Below are positions 1 through 8,508 of a stretch of 64,000 nucleotides of DNA, piece after piece. Made by a program: the position numbers and the translations under genes. The notes under the pieces were generated by a model. That model was not told where the DNA came from. It did no database searches and was given only the letters and a program-made list of their open reading frames with translations. The DNA comes from Persicimonas caeni. GTDB taxonomy: Bacteria; Myxococcota_A; Bradymonadia; Bradymonadales; Bradymonadaceae. The stretch lies in the NCBI RefSeq assembly GCF_006517175.1, contig NZ_CP041186.1:1136001-1200000 (forward strand). Reading direction: 5' to 3'. Position 1 is the first letter of the stretch. Every line of letters starts with the position of its first letter.

Positions 1-264
1 TTCGGGCACATAGGCCTCGGCGGCCACGTCTTCCGAGGAGACCACCTTGTAGAACATCAGGCTGGCCTCGTCGTACTTCTTCTGTTCGTAGAGCTTTTTG
101 CCCTCGGCCAGAAGGTCCGCAAAGGGGCCGGTCTTCTCGGGAGAGGCTTCCTCTTCGACTTCTTCTTCGCCGAAGGACATCGTGCCCTGAGCCCCGGCCT
201 GACTGACCGCGACTAGCTGGATAGCTAGGAGGACGAGAAAACCACTCAGAAAGCGCTTCGACAT
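1..264 (-). CDS. Secreted TPR-like protein, 3' part outside window
   Basis: This gene runs off the left edge; 88 residues are visible. It starts at an ATG whose first base is 264. The N-terminus has a lysine/arginine, a hydrophobic stretch and an Ala-Gly-Ala-Gln signal peptidase I-like site near residue 25, so export is likely. An acidic linker (Glu-Glu-Glu-Val-Glu type) follows. The segment with Leu-Leu-Ala-Glu-Gly-Lys-Lys-Leu-Tyr and Tyr-Asp-Glu-Ala-Ser looks like the first helix pair of a TPR. Function is unknown; a periplasmic scaffold is a guess. Confidence 0.6.
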   Translation of the reverse strand, partial: MSKRFLSGFLVLLAIQLVAVSQAGAQGTMSFGEEEVEEEASPEKTGPFADLLAEGKKLYEQKKYDEASLMFYKVVSSEDVAAEAYVPE

Positions 265-393
265 GGATTTGGCTCCATGAAAAGATTCTAGTAGACGCGC
301 AGGCGCTAACCTCGCGCAGATATTCATCAGGGTCTCTCGGTGCTGCTCGCCGCCCCGGCCAACGTGGTTACGCCGGCCAGTCGCAGACCGTCG

Positions 394-726
394 TCACTCA
401 TCGATGTCGACGTCTTCGACGCAGTAGCTGGTGTTCGAGCCGAACGGGAACTGCCGGCACTTTCCGGCCACACAATCGCCGTCGGACTCGCAGGTCGTCG
501 TGCAGAACGCCTGACTCCCCTTGTACCGCGCGCAGATCTGAGTTTCACACTGCAAGTTCTGCTCTTCGACACAGCTCACGTTAGACTCGGGATCGGCACA
601 CAGGCTCCCCGCTTCCAGATCGCAGCTGGCGTACATATCGTCGCCGCACGCGGTCAGGGTCACCGTCAGCGCCAATAGGGCCCCGGCAAAGAGTGAGCCT
701 CCCAAAAAGTGACGCCATCGCTGCAT
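394..726 (-). CDS. Small Cys-rich lipoprotein
   Basis: A 110-residue protein. The ATG at 726 is preferred over an upstream in-frame ATG at 774 because GGAGG lies just before it and it begins a clean signal peptide (Met-Gln-Arg-Trp-Arg, hydrophobic run, Leu-Thr-Ala-Cys lipobox). The mature part holds about ten cysteines in a pattern seen in small secreted disulfide-rich domains of deltaproteobacteria (Cys-x6-Cys, Cys-Glu-Ser-Asp-Gly-Asp-Cys). The protein is probably anchored in the outer membrane or periplasm. No enzymatic motif is visible and no specific family is recognised. Confidence 0.7.
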   Translation of the reverse strand: MQRWRHFLGGSLFAGALLALTVTLTACGDDMYASCDLEAGSLCADPESNVSCVEEQNLQCETQICARYKGSQAFCTTTCESDGDCVAGKCRQFPFGSNTSYCVEDVDIDE

Positions 727-937
727 TCGCCTTCCTCCACACACCACAGATGACCATTGAGATTCATGCTGCATGCAGAATGCACTTGAAGGCGCACTCT
801 CGTCAAGGTCGCTCTCTGACTCGGGATGAGCGCCTTTTGCAGTTTATTGTCGTCTACCACAGCATCAATTCTTGCTCTGACAAGAATCAATTCTTTTTGA
901 GACAATGCGAACCACGCAAGAATGAAACAAGAACGAA

Positions 938-968
938 AGAAGGCCGGCGGAATACCCGCCGGCCTTCT
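938..968 (-). terminator. Hairpin terminator after the Glu-rich lipoprotein gene
   Basis: A 13-bp GC-rich stem (938-950 with 956-968, five-base loop) lies 26 bp after the stop codon of the gene at 994-1320. On the minus strand it is followed by a T-rich stretch. This fits an intrinsic terminator for that gene. Confidence 0.7.
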
Positions 969-993
969 TCGATCCTAACGGATCAGCAGCGAC

Positions 994-1320
994 TCACATG
1001 CTGTCGTCCGCTTCGGGCTCTTCTTCAGCCGCTTCTTCTTCCATCTCTTCGCCAGCTTCTTCAGCGGCTTCTTCGGTCTCTTCAGCGGCCTCTTCAGCGC
1101 CTTCCTCGACCTCTTCAGCAGCTTCTTCGGTTTCCTCAGCTGCTTCCTCGGCAGCCTCTTCGGTCTCCTCAGCAGCTTCTTCGGTCTCCTCTTCCATCGG
1201 CGCTTCCTGCTCCTTGACCTCTTCCTGAGCTTCGTCAGGCTTGGCTTCGCCGTTGCTGCAAGCGGTGGCGAACGAGAACGAGAGCGCGATCAAAGCGATC
1301 AACAGACTCTTGAGCTTCAT
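994..1320 (-). CDS. Low-complexity Glu/Ala-rich lipoprotein
   Basis: A 108-residue protein. The ATG at 1320 has AAGGAG eight bases upstream; a GTG three codons earlier would overlap that site. The signal peptide ends in a Phe-Ala-Thr-Ala-Cys lipobox near residue 21. After a short spacer the protein is almost entirely Glu and Ala in Thr-Glu-Glu-Ala-Ala-Glu-Glu-type units with a few Met, probably one long acidic helix. It is a single-gene unit with its own terminator. Function is unknown; a cation-binding or spacer role is only a guess. Confidence 0.7.
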   Translation of the reverse strand: MKLKSLLIALIALSFSFATACSNGEAKPDEAQEEVKEQEAPMEEETEEAAEETEEAAEEAAEETEEAAEEVEEGAEEAAEETEEAAEEAGEEMEEEAAEEEPEADDSM

Positions 1321-1682
1321 GGTTGTCACTCCTTAAACTTTTGGTGTGGGCCCAGGGTTTTCAACAAGCCAGTGCACGGCATGGCAACGTGTCGGTCAAC
1401 GGTCCCTGTGAACCACTTCAATCAACTGATTGTCACTGGCAAAGCCATACGTGCCAACAATATGCCTCTTTTGGGCTTAGCACGTTCCTATACATTTTCA
1501 AGAAATAAGTCCTCGTGTCTAGATAATTCTCATGGCAGCCCGATCTTTTTTGGAGGCGCAACCTGAGGAGCGGGCTTTGAACCCGCACTCGCCTGTTATA
1601 TAAACGCGGGAGCGCTCGCCGAGTCTTGTTGCTGCCGGCGAGCGATCGCAAGCTTGATTTCTCTCCGGCGGAGAAGCCTGTC
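1321..1682. other. Intergenic region with a probable promoter
   Basis: This 362-bp divergent gap separates the Glu-rich lipoprotein (minus) from the HExxH peptidase (plus). No gene is supported in it. It holds a promoter-like pair at 1577-1604 and a GC hairpin resembling a tRNA T-arm at 1570-1586, which does not extend into a tRNA. Confidence 0.4.
1577..1604 (+). promoter_or_regulatory. Candidate sigma-70 promoter for the HExxH peptidase
   Basis: TTGAAC at 1577-1582 and TATAAA at 1599-1604 are separated by 16 bp. They lie about 80 bp before the start codon at 1683. The match is visual only. Confidence 0.35.
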
Positions 1683-3272
1683 ATGTCGATTCATCGTCTG
1701 TCCTGTCGCATTGTTTGTACCCTTCTGTTCGTCGCGGCATTCGCCCCGGCTTCGGCCCTCGGCCAGCAAAAGGAGCAAGCCTCCGCCAACCCCGAAAGCA
1801 CTGCCGACGACGCCAAAGCTGGTGCCGACGCCAGCGGTGAGCGCCTGCTCGAAGAGGCGGCCGAGATCTCGGGCGAAGTCGCCAGGATCCGCGGCCTATC
1901 GCTCAAGCACGAAATCAAAAAGGGCATTCGCAACCGCGACCAACTCCGCAAGGTGCTCATCGAGCGGCTCGCCGAAGAGGTCACTGACGAAGATGTCGAA
2001 AACGAAGCCAAAGTTTTCAAGAAGTTAGGCTTGATGCCCGAGGACCTCGACTACAAGCAAACCTTGCTGGACGTGTTGACCGAGCAGATCGCCGGGTTTT
2101 ACGACCAAAACGCCAAAGAGCTGTACATCATGCAGGGGATCCCCCTGGAGTTGCAGCGACCGGCAATGGCTCATGAAATCTTCCACGCCATCCAAGACCA
2201 GCACTTCGACATCAAGCGCATGGTCGAGCCGATCAGCAGCAAGGAGAACGGTGATTTCGCCTTGGCACGCTCGGCGCTCATCGAGGGCGACGCCAGTGTG
2301 GTGATGATCGACTTCTCGTTGTACGAGGAAGGCGTTCTGCCGCGCGACCAAGTGCGCAGCATCATCGACATTCCCATGATGGCCAACGTCCTCACGCAGT
2401 TGACCCGGGAGGATATCGGAGCTCTGCAACAGATGGTCCCTCAGGGGACAAACCCCTCCTCTCCGGTCGATCCGTCGCAGCTGTCCGAGTCGGCCTTGGC
2501 CGACGCACCGCGCATGATCCGCAAGCTCCTCGTATTTCCCTACTTTGGGGGCATGCGTTTCGTAATCAAGACCCGCTTGGGGCATGACTGGGAGCGCGTC
2601 AATCAAGTTTACAAGAACCCGCCCGTCTCCACCGAGCAGATCTTGCACCCGGAACGCTACTTCGCCGGAGACGAGCCCGTGCGTCTCGACTACAACGTCG
2701 AGCCGACCTTCGAAGACGACGCACTCATCTACGACAGCGTGTTGGGCGAGTACCAGATGCGCTTGGTCCTCGAAGAGCATCTGCTCGAGGGCGAAGACGG
2801 CCAGAAGAATCGTGCCCCGCTCGACAAGGCGCTCGATGGCTGGGACGGCGACCGGCTGCGCGCCTACGAGACGTCCGAGGGCCAAACCCTCATTTCGCAT
2901 CTGAGCGTCTGGGATTCTCTCGACGACGCTGACGAATACTTCGACGCGCTCGTCGAGATGATGAAGGTGCGTTATCCCGACGCGAAGTTGACTCACAACC
3001 GCGGCAAGTACGGCCAGTCCGTGTGCATGCGCGCCGGCGAAGGCGATGAGGCCGAGCGCATCTATCTCGAGCAATGGGGTGACCTGGTGCTGCATCTCGA
3101 AGGCGCTCCCACCAAGCTCGACGCCAAGGGCAAAGAGACCGACACCACCGCTTATATCCTCCGGGAGCGCATCATGCGCACCGTCGAGCGCACGCCCTTC
3201 GCAGAAGTCTACGAGCAGAAGGTCGAGGCTTACGACGCCGAGGCGGCGACCAAGGATGCGAGCGACCGGTAG
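1683..3272 (+). CDS. Secreted HExxH zinc metallopeptidase-like protein
   Basis: A 529-residue protein starting at the ATG at 1683, with GGAG nine bases upstream. The 57 bases of open frame before it add no plausible N-terminus. Residues 1-28 form a signal peptide ending Ala-Leu-Gly-Gln-Gln. The central part carries His-Glu-Ile-Phe-His at residues 164-168 and Ile-Glu-Gly-Asp-Ala about 35 residues later. That combination fits a gluzincin-type zinc site with two His and a Glu ligand. The C-terminal half is mixed alpha/beta without recognisable motifs. It probably acts in the periplasm or outside the cell; substrate is unknown. It is convergent with yraN, 18 bp away. Confidence 0.7.
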   Translation: MSIHRLSCRIVCTLLFVAAFAPASALGQQKEQASANPESTADDAKAGADASGERLLEEAAEISGEVARIRGLSLKHEIKKGIRNRDQLRKVLIERLAEEVTDEDVENEAKVFKKLGLMPEDLDYKQTLLDVLTEQIAGFYDQNAKELYIMQGIPLELQRPAMAHEIFHAIQDQHFDIKRMVEPISSKENGDFALARSALIEGDASVVMIDFSLYEEGVLPRDQVRSIIDIPMMANVLTQLTREDIGALQQMVPQGTNPSSPVDPSQLSESALADAPRMIRKLLVFPYFGGMRFVIKTRLGHDWERVNQVYKNPPVSTEQILHPERYFAGDEPVRLDYNVEPTFEDDALIYDSVLGEYQMRLVLEEHLLEGEDGQKNRAPLDKALDGWDGDRLRAYETSEGQTLISHLSVWDSLDDADEYFDALVEMMKVRYPDAKLTHNRGKYGQSVCMRAGEGDEAERIYLEQWGDLVLHLEGAPTKLDAKGKETDTTAYILRERIMRTVERTPFAEVYEQKVEAYDAEAATKDASDR

Positions 3273-3290
3273 ACGCCTTTCGGGACGCGG

Positions 3291-3719
3291 CTACCAGACC
3301 CGCCCGTCAGCATCGAACGCACAGGGAAAATGCGTCAGCTTCGGCTCTTCGCCGCTCAGGTCGATGGCAATGACGTCGAAGCGAACGTTGACCTTGCGAA
3401 CCTTCTCTTTTTGCAGATACACCTTCGCCAGGCGCACCAACCGCCCACGTTTGCGGGCGTTGACCGAAGCTTCCGGAGGCGGCCCCAATGGGGTGCGCTT
3501 GGTCTTGACCTCGACAAACGCCAGTGTCTGCTCCATTCGGTGGCCCACCTTGCCGTAGCGGCTGGCCACCATGTCCAACTCGCCCATCTTGAGGGTGTAG
3601 TTGCGGTGCAAGACCTCCCAACCCAACTCGCGCATATGTTCGGCAGCGAGATCTTCGCCAGCCATCCCAATTTCGCGACGCGGGTCAAGGTCTTTCGAGT
3701 CGTCTTTCGTCTGTTCCAT
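3291..3719 (-). CDS. yraN: YraN/UPF0102 family endonuclease-fold protein
   Basis: A 142-residue protein. The ATG at 3719 has GGAG eight bases upstream and is preferred to 3746. It shows the family pattern: Gly-x2-Gly-Glu-x2-Ala near the N-terminus, then the restriction-endonuclease-like core Gly-Glu-Leu-Asp-Met-Val-Ala, followed by Phe-Val-Glu-Val-Lys-Thr-Lys (the Asp...Glu-x-Lys nuclease triad). Family length is about 120, so the N-terminus is slightly long. It follows rnhB, the order found in many bacteria. A role in processing branched or recombination DNA is proposed for the family but unproven. Confidence 0.88.
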   Translation of the reverse strand: MEQTKDDSKDLDPRREIGMAGEDLAAEHMRELGWEVLHRNYTLKMGELDMVASRYGKVGHRMEQTLAFVEVKTKRTPLGPPPEASVNARKRGRLVRLAKVYLQKEKVRKVNVRFDVIAIDLSGEEPKLTHFPCAFDADGRVW

Positions 3720-3755
3720 CTCGTTTTCTCCACGGAAGAGTGACACACGGTCCCT

Positions 3756-3792
3756 ATTACGGTTTTCGGCAAGAAGGGCCGAATCGTTGCGT
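3756..3792. repeat. Dispersed repeat, copy A
   Basis: A 17-base stretch at 3756-3772 recurs exactly at 34619-34635. In both places it is followed by a similar segment ending ATCGTTGCGT. This copy sits between rnhB and yraN. Confidence 0.45.
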
Positions 3793-3860
3793 GTGTGTGG
3801 AGAAAAAAAACGAAAACCGCCCCCACAGCGGCACCTGACGGGGGATCGCGGCGTCGTTTT

Positions 3861-4535
3861 CTATTTGCGGAGCTTGTCGCGGTATTCGCGCACACCACCG
3901 AACGTGAGCCGGTGGATGGGACAAGGTCCGTACTCGGCAACCGCATCGCGGTGCTGCTTGGTAGGATAGCCTTTGTTGCTGGCAAACCCGTATTCCGGCC
4001 ACTGTTCGTGATGGCGCGCCATGACCTCGTCACGGGAAACCTTCGCCAGAATACTGGCCGCCGCGATGGCTCGGCTACGTGCATCGCCTTTGACGACCGC
4101 GCGCTGCGGGAGCGACAGTTTGACGGGCATATTGCCGTCGATGAAGACGTAATCGGGAGGACCGTCGAGTTGCTCACACACCTCAGCGACGGCCGCCTCC
4201 ATGGCGCGATGAGTCGCCTGGAGAATATTGATTTCGTCGATCACGGCATGATCGCTGAACGTGATACTGAAAGCCGGCGCCGAAGCTTGGATGAGTTCGA
4301 AGGCCTCTTCACGGCGCGTTTGCTCGAGCTTTTTGGAGTCGTCGAGCAGTTCGAGCCAAGGCTCTTCGAGCGCTTCGAGATCTATTGCGACTGCCGACGC
4401 ATAAACCGGACCGGCCAATGGGCCTCGCCCGGCCTCGTCGACGCCGATGATAAACCGGTAGCCCTGGGAGACACACCAGTCTTCGAGTTCGCCGATGACC
4501 GGCTCGCCTTTCTGAAAGAGATTCTGCTGACTCAT
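3861..4535 (-). CDS. rnhB: Ribonuclease HII
   Basis: A 224-residue enzyme that cleaves RNA in RNA-DNA hybrids, including single ribonucleotides and Okazaki primers, in the cytoplasm. The signature Gly-Val-Asp-Glu-Ala-Gly-Arg-Gly-Pro-Leu-Ala-Gly-Pro near the N-terminus supplies the first two acidic ligands. Asp-Ser-Lys-Lys-Leu and the central Phe-Ile-Asp-Gly-Asn block are present. The ATG at 4535 is chosen. A GTG at 4559 that overlaps the end of the upstream gene is possible; neither has a strong ribosome site, which suggests translational coupling. The neighbours upstream are the SMC-like gene and rplS; yraN is downstream. Confidence 0.95.
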   Translation of the reverse strand: MSQQNLFQKGEPVIGELEDWCVSQGYRFIIGVDEAGRGPLAGPVYASAVAIDLEALEEPWLELLDDSKKLEQTRREEAFELIQASAPAFSITFSDHAVIDEINILQATHRAMEAAVAEVCEQLDGPPDYVFIDGNMPVKLSLPQRAVVKGDARSRAIAAASILAKVSRDEVMARHHEQWPEYGFASNKGYPTKQHRDAVAEYGPCPIHRLTFGGVREYRDKLRK

Positions 4536-4546
4536 GGACGGTCGGT

Positions 4547-6292
4547 TTATCCGCTGCACAATACGATATGACTCTTCTTCGCGGCGCTCTCGAACACCTC
4601 GTCGAAGGCGTCTGAGACATTCGAACCGAAGTCGTCACGCGGGTCATTGACCCAGATGGTCTCGAAGTAGCCCCCCGAACGATCGGCGGTGTTCACGTGA
4701 AGCGCCAGCGCCAAGGCCGCCTTGACGATACGCTCTTCAGAGCTTCGCGTGCGTCGCCACATCTCGAGCTTATCGTCGCTCAGATCGCGAACGCGCAAGT
4801 CGCCCTCGGGCGAAAGCTCCACACCCTTGAACCGATTGCCGAGCACGTGCCCACAGATCTTGCCCCACATCTTGCGGGTTCGAGACTGCAATCCACTCGC
4901 AGTCCACTGCCCCGTGCGCTCGGCGGCCAACTTGAGTCGACCGAATGCAGTCTGGGGCACCTCTTCGGGCTCGTCGTCTTCGTCGTCAGAAAGGGCGTCG
5001 GCTGGCTCGATGCCAAGGCTCTGCAGATCGTTCTCGAGCTGGAAGGTCGACATGACGAACTCCGGAAGCAACGTGCGCTCGGCCTCTAGATCCTCGAGCT
5101 CTTCCTCGAGTTCGGCGATCGTGGCTGCCGCGGCTTTGTAGGTAGGATCGCGGCGTGCTTCCGTGGCTTTGGCCTCGAGTTGCTCGATGATCTGCTCGAG
5201 CTTGCTGGTCTTCTCGACGCGGACGAACAATTCCTCTTCGTTCTCGACACCCGCGTGAATCAACAGATGATTGATCTGCTCGCGAAACGAGACTTCCTCT
5301 TCGCGCACCTGGTTGAGGCGGCGCTTGATCGATTCTAGGCGCACTTGGTGCACACTGGCCCGTTCGAGATCGGTGAAGTACTTGAGCAACACCCAGGCAA
5401 CCATGCCGAAGCCGACGACATTGACCGCGGCGGCCTGTCTCAGCGTGTCGTGCATGCCGACCGACACCCCGAGCGCGGCCACGCCGATCGCCAGTCCGGC
5501 CCAGAAGAGCGGCACCTTCCAAGGACGATCGGGCAGCTTTCGCTCCACGTCGATGCGCTCGTCTTCTTCCTGGCGAATCAGACGATCGAGCTGGTGGTCG
5601 AACTCCTCGAAGCGCTCGTCCTTCTCCGATAACAGAGACAGATCTTCCTCGGAGAGATCATCGAGTCGCAATTGCTCGAGCTTGGCTTTCGCCTGCTCGA
5701 GCTTCTCTTCGATCTTGGCGCCGGTGCCGAGTTGTTTGCGTTGCTCGGCAATCTTGCCCTCGATATTCTTGATTCGGTCCTCGAGTGTTTCGACACGCAC
5801 GGCGGTGCGATACTTCTCGACGAGCTCACGGCCGCGCTCGTCGAGTGCAGCAGCGCCGTTCGCGGGGTCGTAGAGCTCGTCGTCGTCGAATCGCCAGAGG
5901 TTCAGCGCTGCAAAGGACTCGAAGTCCGGCAGACCGAGTTCGCCGGCCAACGCTTCGACCGTGGCATCCTCGCCCTTGGCGAGGCCGGTATAGCCCCCCT
6001 CGCCTTTTCTCTGTAGACGCAGCGACGACGGCTTGCCTCGGCGCAGCACGCGATACTCTTTGTCATCTTGCTCGAACACCACCGCCAACTTGATCGTGCC
6101 GTCCTGCTTCAACTGCTCGTCCAGCGGCGAAGGCACACGGGAGGGGTACAGTAGCGCGATGACAAGCGCGTGAACGTCGGCGGTCGTCAGGTCCGACGGA
6201 AGACTCATCCGGTCGACGCCGGGGGCCGTGGCCAGCCGGACCGGCGACTCGCAACCGAATACACCTTGGAATATGATCTCTCGGATTCGCAT
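4547..6292 (-). CDS. SMC/YhaN-like membrane protein with degenerate ATPase site
   Basis: A 581-residue protein. The N-terminus (Met-Arg-Ile-Arg-Glu-Ile-Ile-Phe-Gln-Gly-Val-Phe-Gly) and spacing resemble the N-lobe of SMC/RecN/YhaN ATPases. Where a Walker A Gly-x4-Gly-Lys-Ser/Thr is expected (residues 25-45) no such motif exists. Residues 165-255 and 310-410 are long charged coiled coils flanking two membrane helices at about 258-280 and 288-305. An acidic linker follows near 435-450. The C-terminal lobe ends Trp-Val-Asn-Asp-Pro-Arg, reminiscent of a Walker B strand. It lies between rplS and rnhB, with its stop a few bases from the rnhB start. It is probably a non-hydrolysing relative; its role is unknown. 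Confidence 0.6.
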   Translation of the reverse strand: MRIREIIFQGVFGCESPVRLATAPGVDRMSLPSDLTTADVHALVIALLYPSRVPSPLDEQLKQDGTIKLAVVFEQDDKEYRVLRRGKPSSLRLQRKGEGGYTGLAKGEDATVEALAGELGLPDFESFAALNLWRFDDDELYDPANGAAALDERGRELVEKYRTAVRVETLEDRIKNIEGKIAEQRKQLGTGAKIEEKLEQAKAKLEQLRLDDLSEEDLSLLSEKDERFEEFDHQLDRLIRQEEDERIDVERKLPDRPWKVPLFWAGLAIGVAALGVSVGMHDTLRQAAAVNVVGFGMVAWVLLKYFTDLERASVHQVRLESIKRRLNQVREEEVSFREQINHLLIHAGVENEEELFVRVEKTSKLEQIIEQLEAKATEARRDPTYKAAAATIAELEEELEDLEAERTLLPEFVMSTFQLENDLQSLGIEPADALSDDEDDEPEEVPQTAFGRLKLAAERTGQWTASGLQSRTRKMWGKICGHVLGNRFKGVELSPEGDLRVRDLSDDKLEMWRRTRSSEERIVKAALALALHVNTADRSGGYFETIWVNDPRDDFGSNVSDAFDEVFESAAKKSHIVLCSG

Positions 6293-6357
6293 ACGTGCAG
6301 TTTAGCGCCGCTGGCGGGCTGTTGTCTACCGCTTTGGTACACGTCGGCGATGAACGC

Positions 6358-6404
6358 AAAAAGCCAGCGGCCCGCCGATAGAAAAAGGCGGGCGCTGGCT
6401 TTTT
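6358..6404. terminator. Terminator after rplS, possibly bidirectional
   Basis: A long inverted repeat (6358-6376 with 6387-6404, one bulged base, ten-base loop) starts with five A and ends with five T. It therefore gives a stem plus T-run on either strand. It lies 26 bp past the rplS stop codon and just upstream of the SMC-like gene. Confidence 0.85.
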
Positions 6405-6429
6405 ACGCAGTCTTCAAAGGCGAACGAAC

Positions 6430-6789
6430 TCAGACGCCCTTACGCTCGCGCTTGCTGCGGATACGCGCCGACTTACCGGTGCGCTCACGCAGGTAGTAGA
6501 GCTTGGCGCGGCGCACGCGGCCGATGTTGCCCAACTCGATCTTCTCGATACGCGGGCTGTGCACCGGGAAGATACGCTCGACGCCGATGCCGCCGGCCGA
6601 GATCTTGCGCACGGTGAAGGTCTCTTTGAGGCCGGAGCCGCTTCGGCCCAGGACGACACCTTCGAACACCTGGACGCGCTCTTTGTCACCCTCGCGAATG
6701 CGGAGGTGGACGCGCACGGTATCACCGGAGCGGAAGTGAGGAACGTCCTCGCGAAGCTGCTGCTCTTCAATCTTGTCAATAAGGCTCAT
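6430..6789 (-). CDS. rplS: 50S ribosomal protein L19
   Basis: A 119-residue protein of standard family length, located at the 30S-50S interface. The ATG at 6789 has GGAG nine bases upstream; the earlier in-frame start at 6819 has no such support. Family signatures are present: [18 protein letters not shown], and [13 protein letters not shown] near the end. It is the last gene of the rpsP-KH-rimM-trmD-rplS block, 145 bp from trmD with a hairpin leader between. Confidence 0.97.
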   Translation of the reverse strand: MSLIDKIEEQQLREDVPHFRSGDTVRVHLRIREGDKERVQVFEGVVLGRSGSGLKETFTVRKISAGGIGVERIFPVHSPRIEKIELGNIGRVRRAKLYYLRERTGKSARIRSKRERKGV

Positions 6790-6867
6790 GGTTCGTCTCC
6801 ACCGTTGTGTGGCGGTCAATCGATTTTATGGCTCGTCCGTTCCGACGGCAGGGCCGGCGAAACCGGG

Positions 6868-6909
6868 GTTACACTAGTTGGACCCTCGCCAAGGGCGGGG
6901 TGATGTAAC
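6868..6909 (-). promoter_or_regulatory. Structured leader hairpin before rplS
   Basis: Between trmD and rplS, a compound hairpin can form: GTTACA (6868-6873) with TGTAAC (6904-6909), enclosing a 7-bp GC stem (6884-6890 with 6894-6900). There is no T-run, so a simple terminator is unlikely. It may be a ribosomal-protein leader or an RNA processing site. This is inference from base pairing only. Confidence 0.35.
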
Positions 6910-6934
6910 ACGACACCCGAGCGAAGTAAAGACG

Positions 6935-7615
6935 TTAATCGTCCTGTAGCAAATCGGGCCGTCGCTGCTTGGTTCGCTCGACGGACTGTTCGCGGCGCCA
7001 ATCGGCGATCTTTTGATGGTTGCCGCTGAGCAAGACCTCGGGAACCTGCCGTCCGCGAAACTCCCGCGGGCGGGTGTATTGAGGATATTCGAGGCGACCG
7101 TCGGCGAAACTCTCCTCGCGGATCGACGCCTCGTTGCCCAGCACGCCCGGAAGCAGACGCGTGACGGCGTCGATGAGCACAAGCGCGCCGGGCTCGCCGC
7201 CGCTCAGAACGTAATCACCGATCGAGACCTCGCGGTCGATCCATCCTTGGCGCACCCGCTCGTCGATCCCTTCGTAGCGCCCACAGGTCAGAATCATCCC
7301 TGGAAGTTCGGCGAGTTCGTGGGCCAAGCTCTGGCTCAGCGGCTCACCTTGCGGGCTCATGAGGATCCGCGGCGCGGCCGGATCTTGTTCGCGCGCATGC
7401 TCCAGCGCGCCGACCAACGGCTCGGGCTTCATGACCATGCCCGCTCCGCCCCCGTACGGGAGATCGTCGGTCGTCTTGTGCTTGTCGGTCGCAAAGTCCC
7501 TGATGTCGACGAGTTCGTAATCCACCAGGCCCTTGTCGTGGGCACGGCCCAAGATGGTCGCTTGGAGGGGAGTCTCGAAAAACTCCGGGAACAGTGTCAG
7601 GATCTGGAACTTCAC
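6935..7615 (-). CDS. trmD: tRNA (guanine-N1)-methyltransferase
   Basis: A 226-residue SPOUT-class enzyme that makes m1G37 in tRNAs reading CNN codons, using S-adenosylmethionine. The start is a GTG at 7615, giving the canonical [10 protein letters not shown] N-terminus; the open frame upstream does not resemble the family. Visible motifs are [33 protein letters not shown], and a C-terminal Tyr-Thr-Arg-Pro. It follows rimM by 29 bp. Confidence 0.97.
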   Translation of the reverse strand: MKFQILTLFPEFFETPLQATILGRAHDKGLVDYELVDIRDFATDKHKTTDDLPYGGGAGMVMKPEPLVGALEHAREQDPAAPRILMSPQGEPLSQSLAHELAELPGMILTCGRYEGIDERVRQGWIDREVSIGDYVLSGGEPGALVLIDAVTRLLPGVLGNEASIREESFADGRLEYPQYTRPREFRGRQVPEVLLSGNHQKIADWRREQSVERTKQRRPDLLQDD

Positions 7616-7644
7616 GGCAGATCGCCTGCGGGCAGGAGGATGGC

Positions 7645-8190
7645 TCAGGGAAGCTCGGTGCCTTCCGGAGCCCAATGATCGAGGGGTTGGAGAAGCACGG
7701 CTCCGTCGTGATCGAGGTCGGCAACGGCGTCTTCGATCATTGGAACGAAGAGCTTGGAGCCGTCACTCATATGAACAACCATCACATCGTTGGCGCCGGT
7801 CTCGAAAAACCCGCCAACCTCGCCAATCGAACGCGACGGCCCCTCTTCAGCGAGCAAGATGAGGACCTCCCGTTCTACCAAGTCCTTCTGATAGAACTCG
7901 TCCTCTTCCAACTCGGGAAGCACCTCCGCGTCGACGAAAACCTCGAGGTTGGTCAGCGCTTCGGCTTCGTCGCGATCGGCGACCTCGTCGAACTGGACGA
8001 TGTCGAACTTATTCGCTCGACGCGCCCGAGCCACCGTCAACGGGAAATCTTGGTCCCCCCGACGTGCGAAAACCCGCGATCCCACCTCGAAGAGGTCGGA
8101 TCCCGGGTTCACGGGAAAGTAGCGGATCTCGCCGCGCACTCCGTGCGCACGTCCGAAGGTCCCCGTTTGGATGAGCTCTCGATCCGCCAT
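7645..8190 (-). CDS. rimM: 16S rRNA processing protein RimM
   Basis: A 181-residue factor needed for 30S head maturation, binding S19. The N-terminal barrel has [14 protein letters not shown], the usual signature. The PRC-barrel half contains Ile-Gly-Glu-Val-Gly, Glu-Thr-Gly-Ala-Asn-Asp-Val and a Phe-Val-Pro-Met-Ile-Glu-Asp-Ala-Val motif. Length is normal. It starts three bases after the KH gene stops, so the two are probably coupled. Confidence 0.96.
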   Translation of the reverse strand: MADRELIQTGTFGRAHGVRGEIRYFPVNPGSDLFEVGSRVFARRGDQDFPLTVARARRANKFDIVQFDEVADRDEAEALTNLEVFVDAEVLPELEEDEFYQKDLVEREVLILLAEEGPSRSIGEVGGFFETGANDVMVVHMSDGSKLFVPMIEDAVADLDHDGAVLLQPLDHWAPEGTELP

Positions 8191-8193
8191 CGG

Positions 8194-8457
8194 TCAGTCG
8201 ACGATATCGACGGTGACCTGTTTGCCGGTGCCGATGTCGGCCGCGGTCACCATGCTGCGCATGGCGCGAGCGATCCGCCCGCCGCGACCGATCACGCGCC
8301 CACGCACGTCGTCGGGAGTGAAAATCTTGATATCGAGCTGCGAGTCACCCTCGTCGGCCTCGACGTTGAAGTCAACGTCGTCACCCAAGAGCGACTCCAC
8401 CACGTAGCGAACCAGCTCGCGGTAGGCTTCGGCGGTGTCCTTGTCGGTTGCAGCCAT
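8194..8457 (-). CDS. KH-domain RNA-binding protein (KhpA/YlqC type)
   Basis: An 87-residue single KH domain. The ATG at 8457 follows GGGAGAG at good spacing; a GTG at 8472 overlaps that ribosome site. The RNA-binding Gly-x-x-Gly loop appears in Ile-Gly-Arg-Gly-Gly-Arg-Ile-Ala-Arg-Ala. The Leu-Val-Arg-Tyr-Val-Val-Glu-Ser-Leu-Leu N-terminal helix is typical. Such genes sit between rpsP and rimM in many bacteria, as here. KhpA proteins bind RNA and often pair with KhpB; no KhpB gene is in this window. Confidence 0.93.
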   Translation of the reverse strand: MAATDKDTAEAYRELVRYVVESLLGDDVDFNVEADEGDSQLDIKIFTPDDVRGRVIGRGGRIARAMRSMVTAADIGTGKQVTVDIVD

Positions 8458-8508
8458 CGTGTGCTCTCCCACAGACTAGTACTCGGCTCGAGAGGTGAGC
8501 CAATCCGA

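Noticed and set aside
1570..1586. tRNA T-arm-like hairpin on the minus strand (GCGGG-TTCAAAG-CCCGC)
   Set aside because: No matching acceptor stem, D-arm or anticodon arm can be built at the right distances, and no CCA follows.
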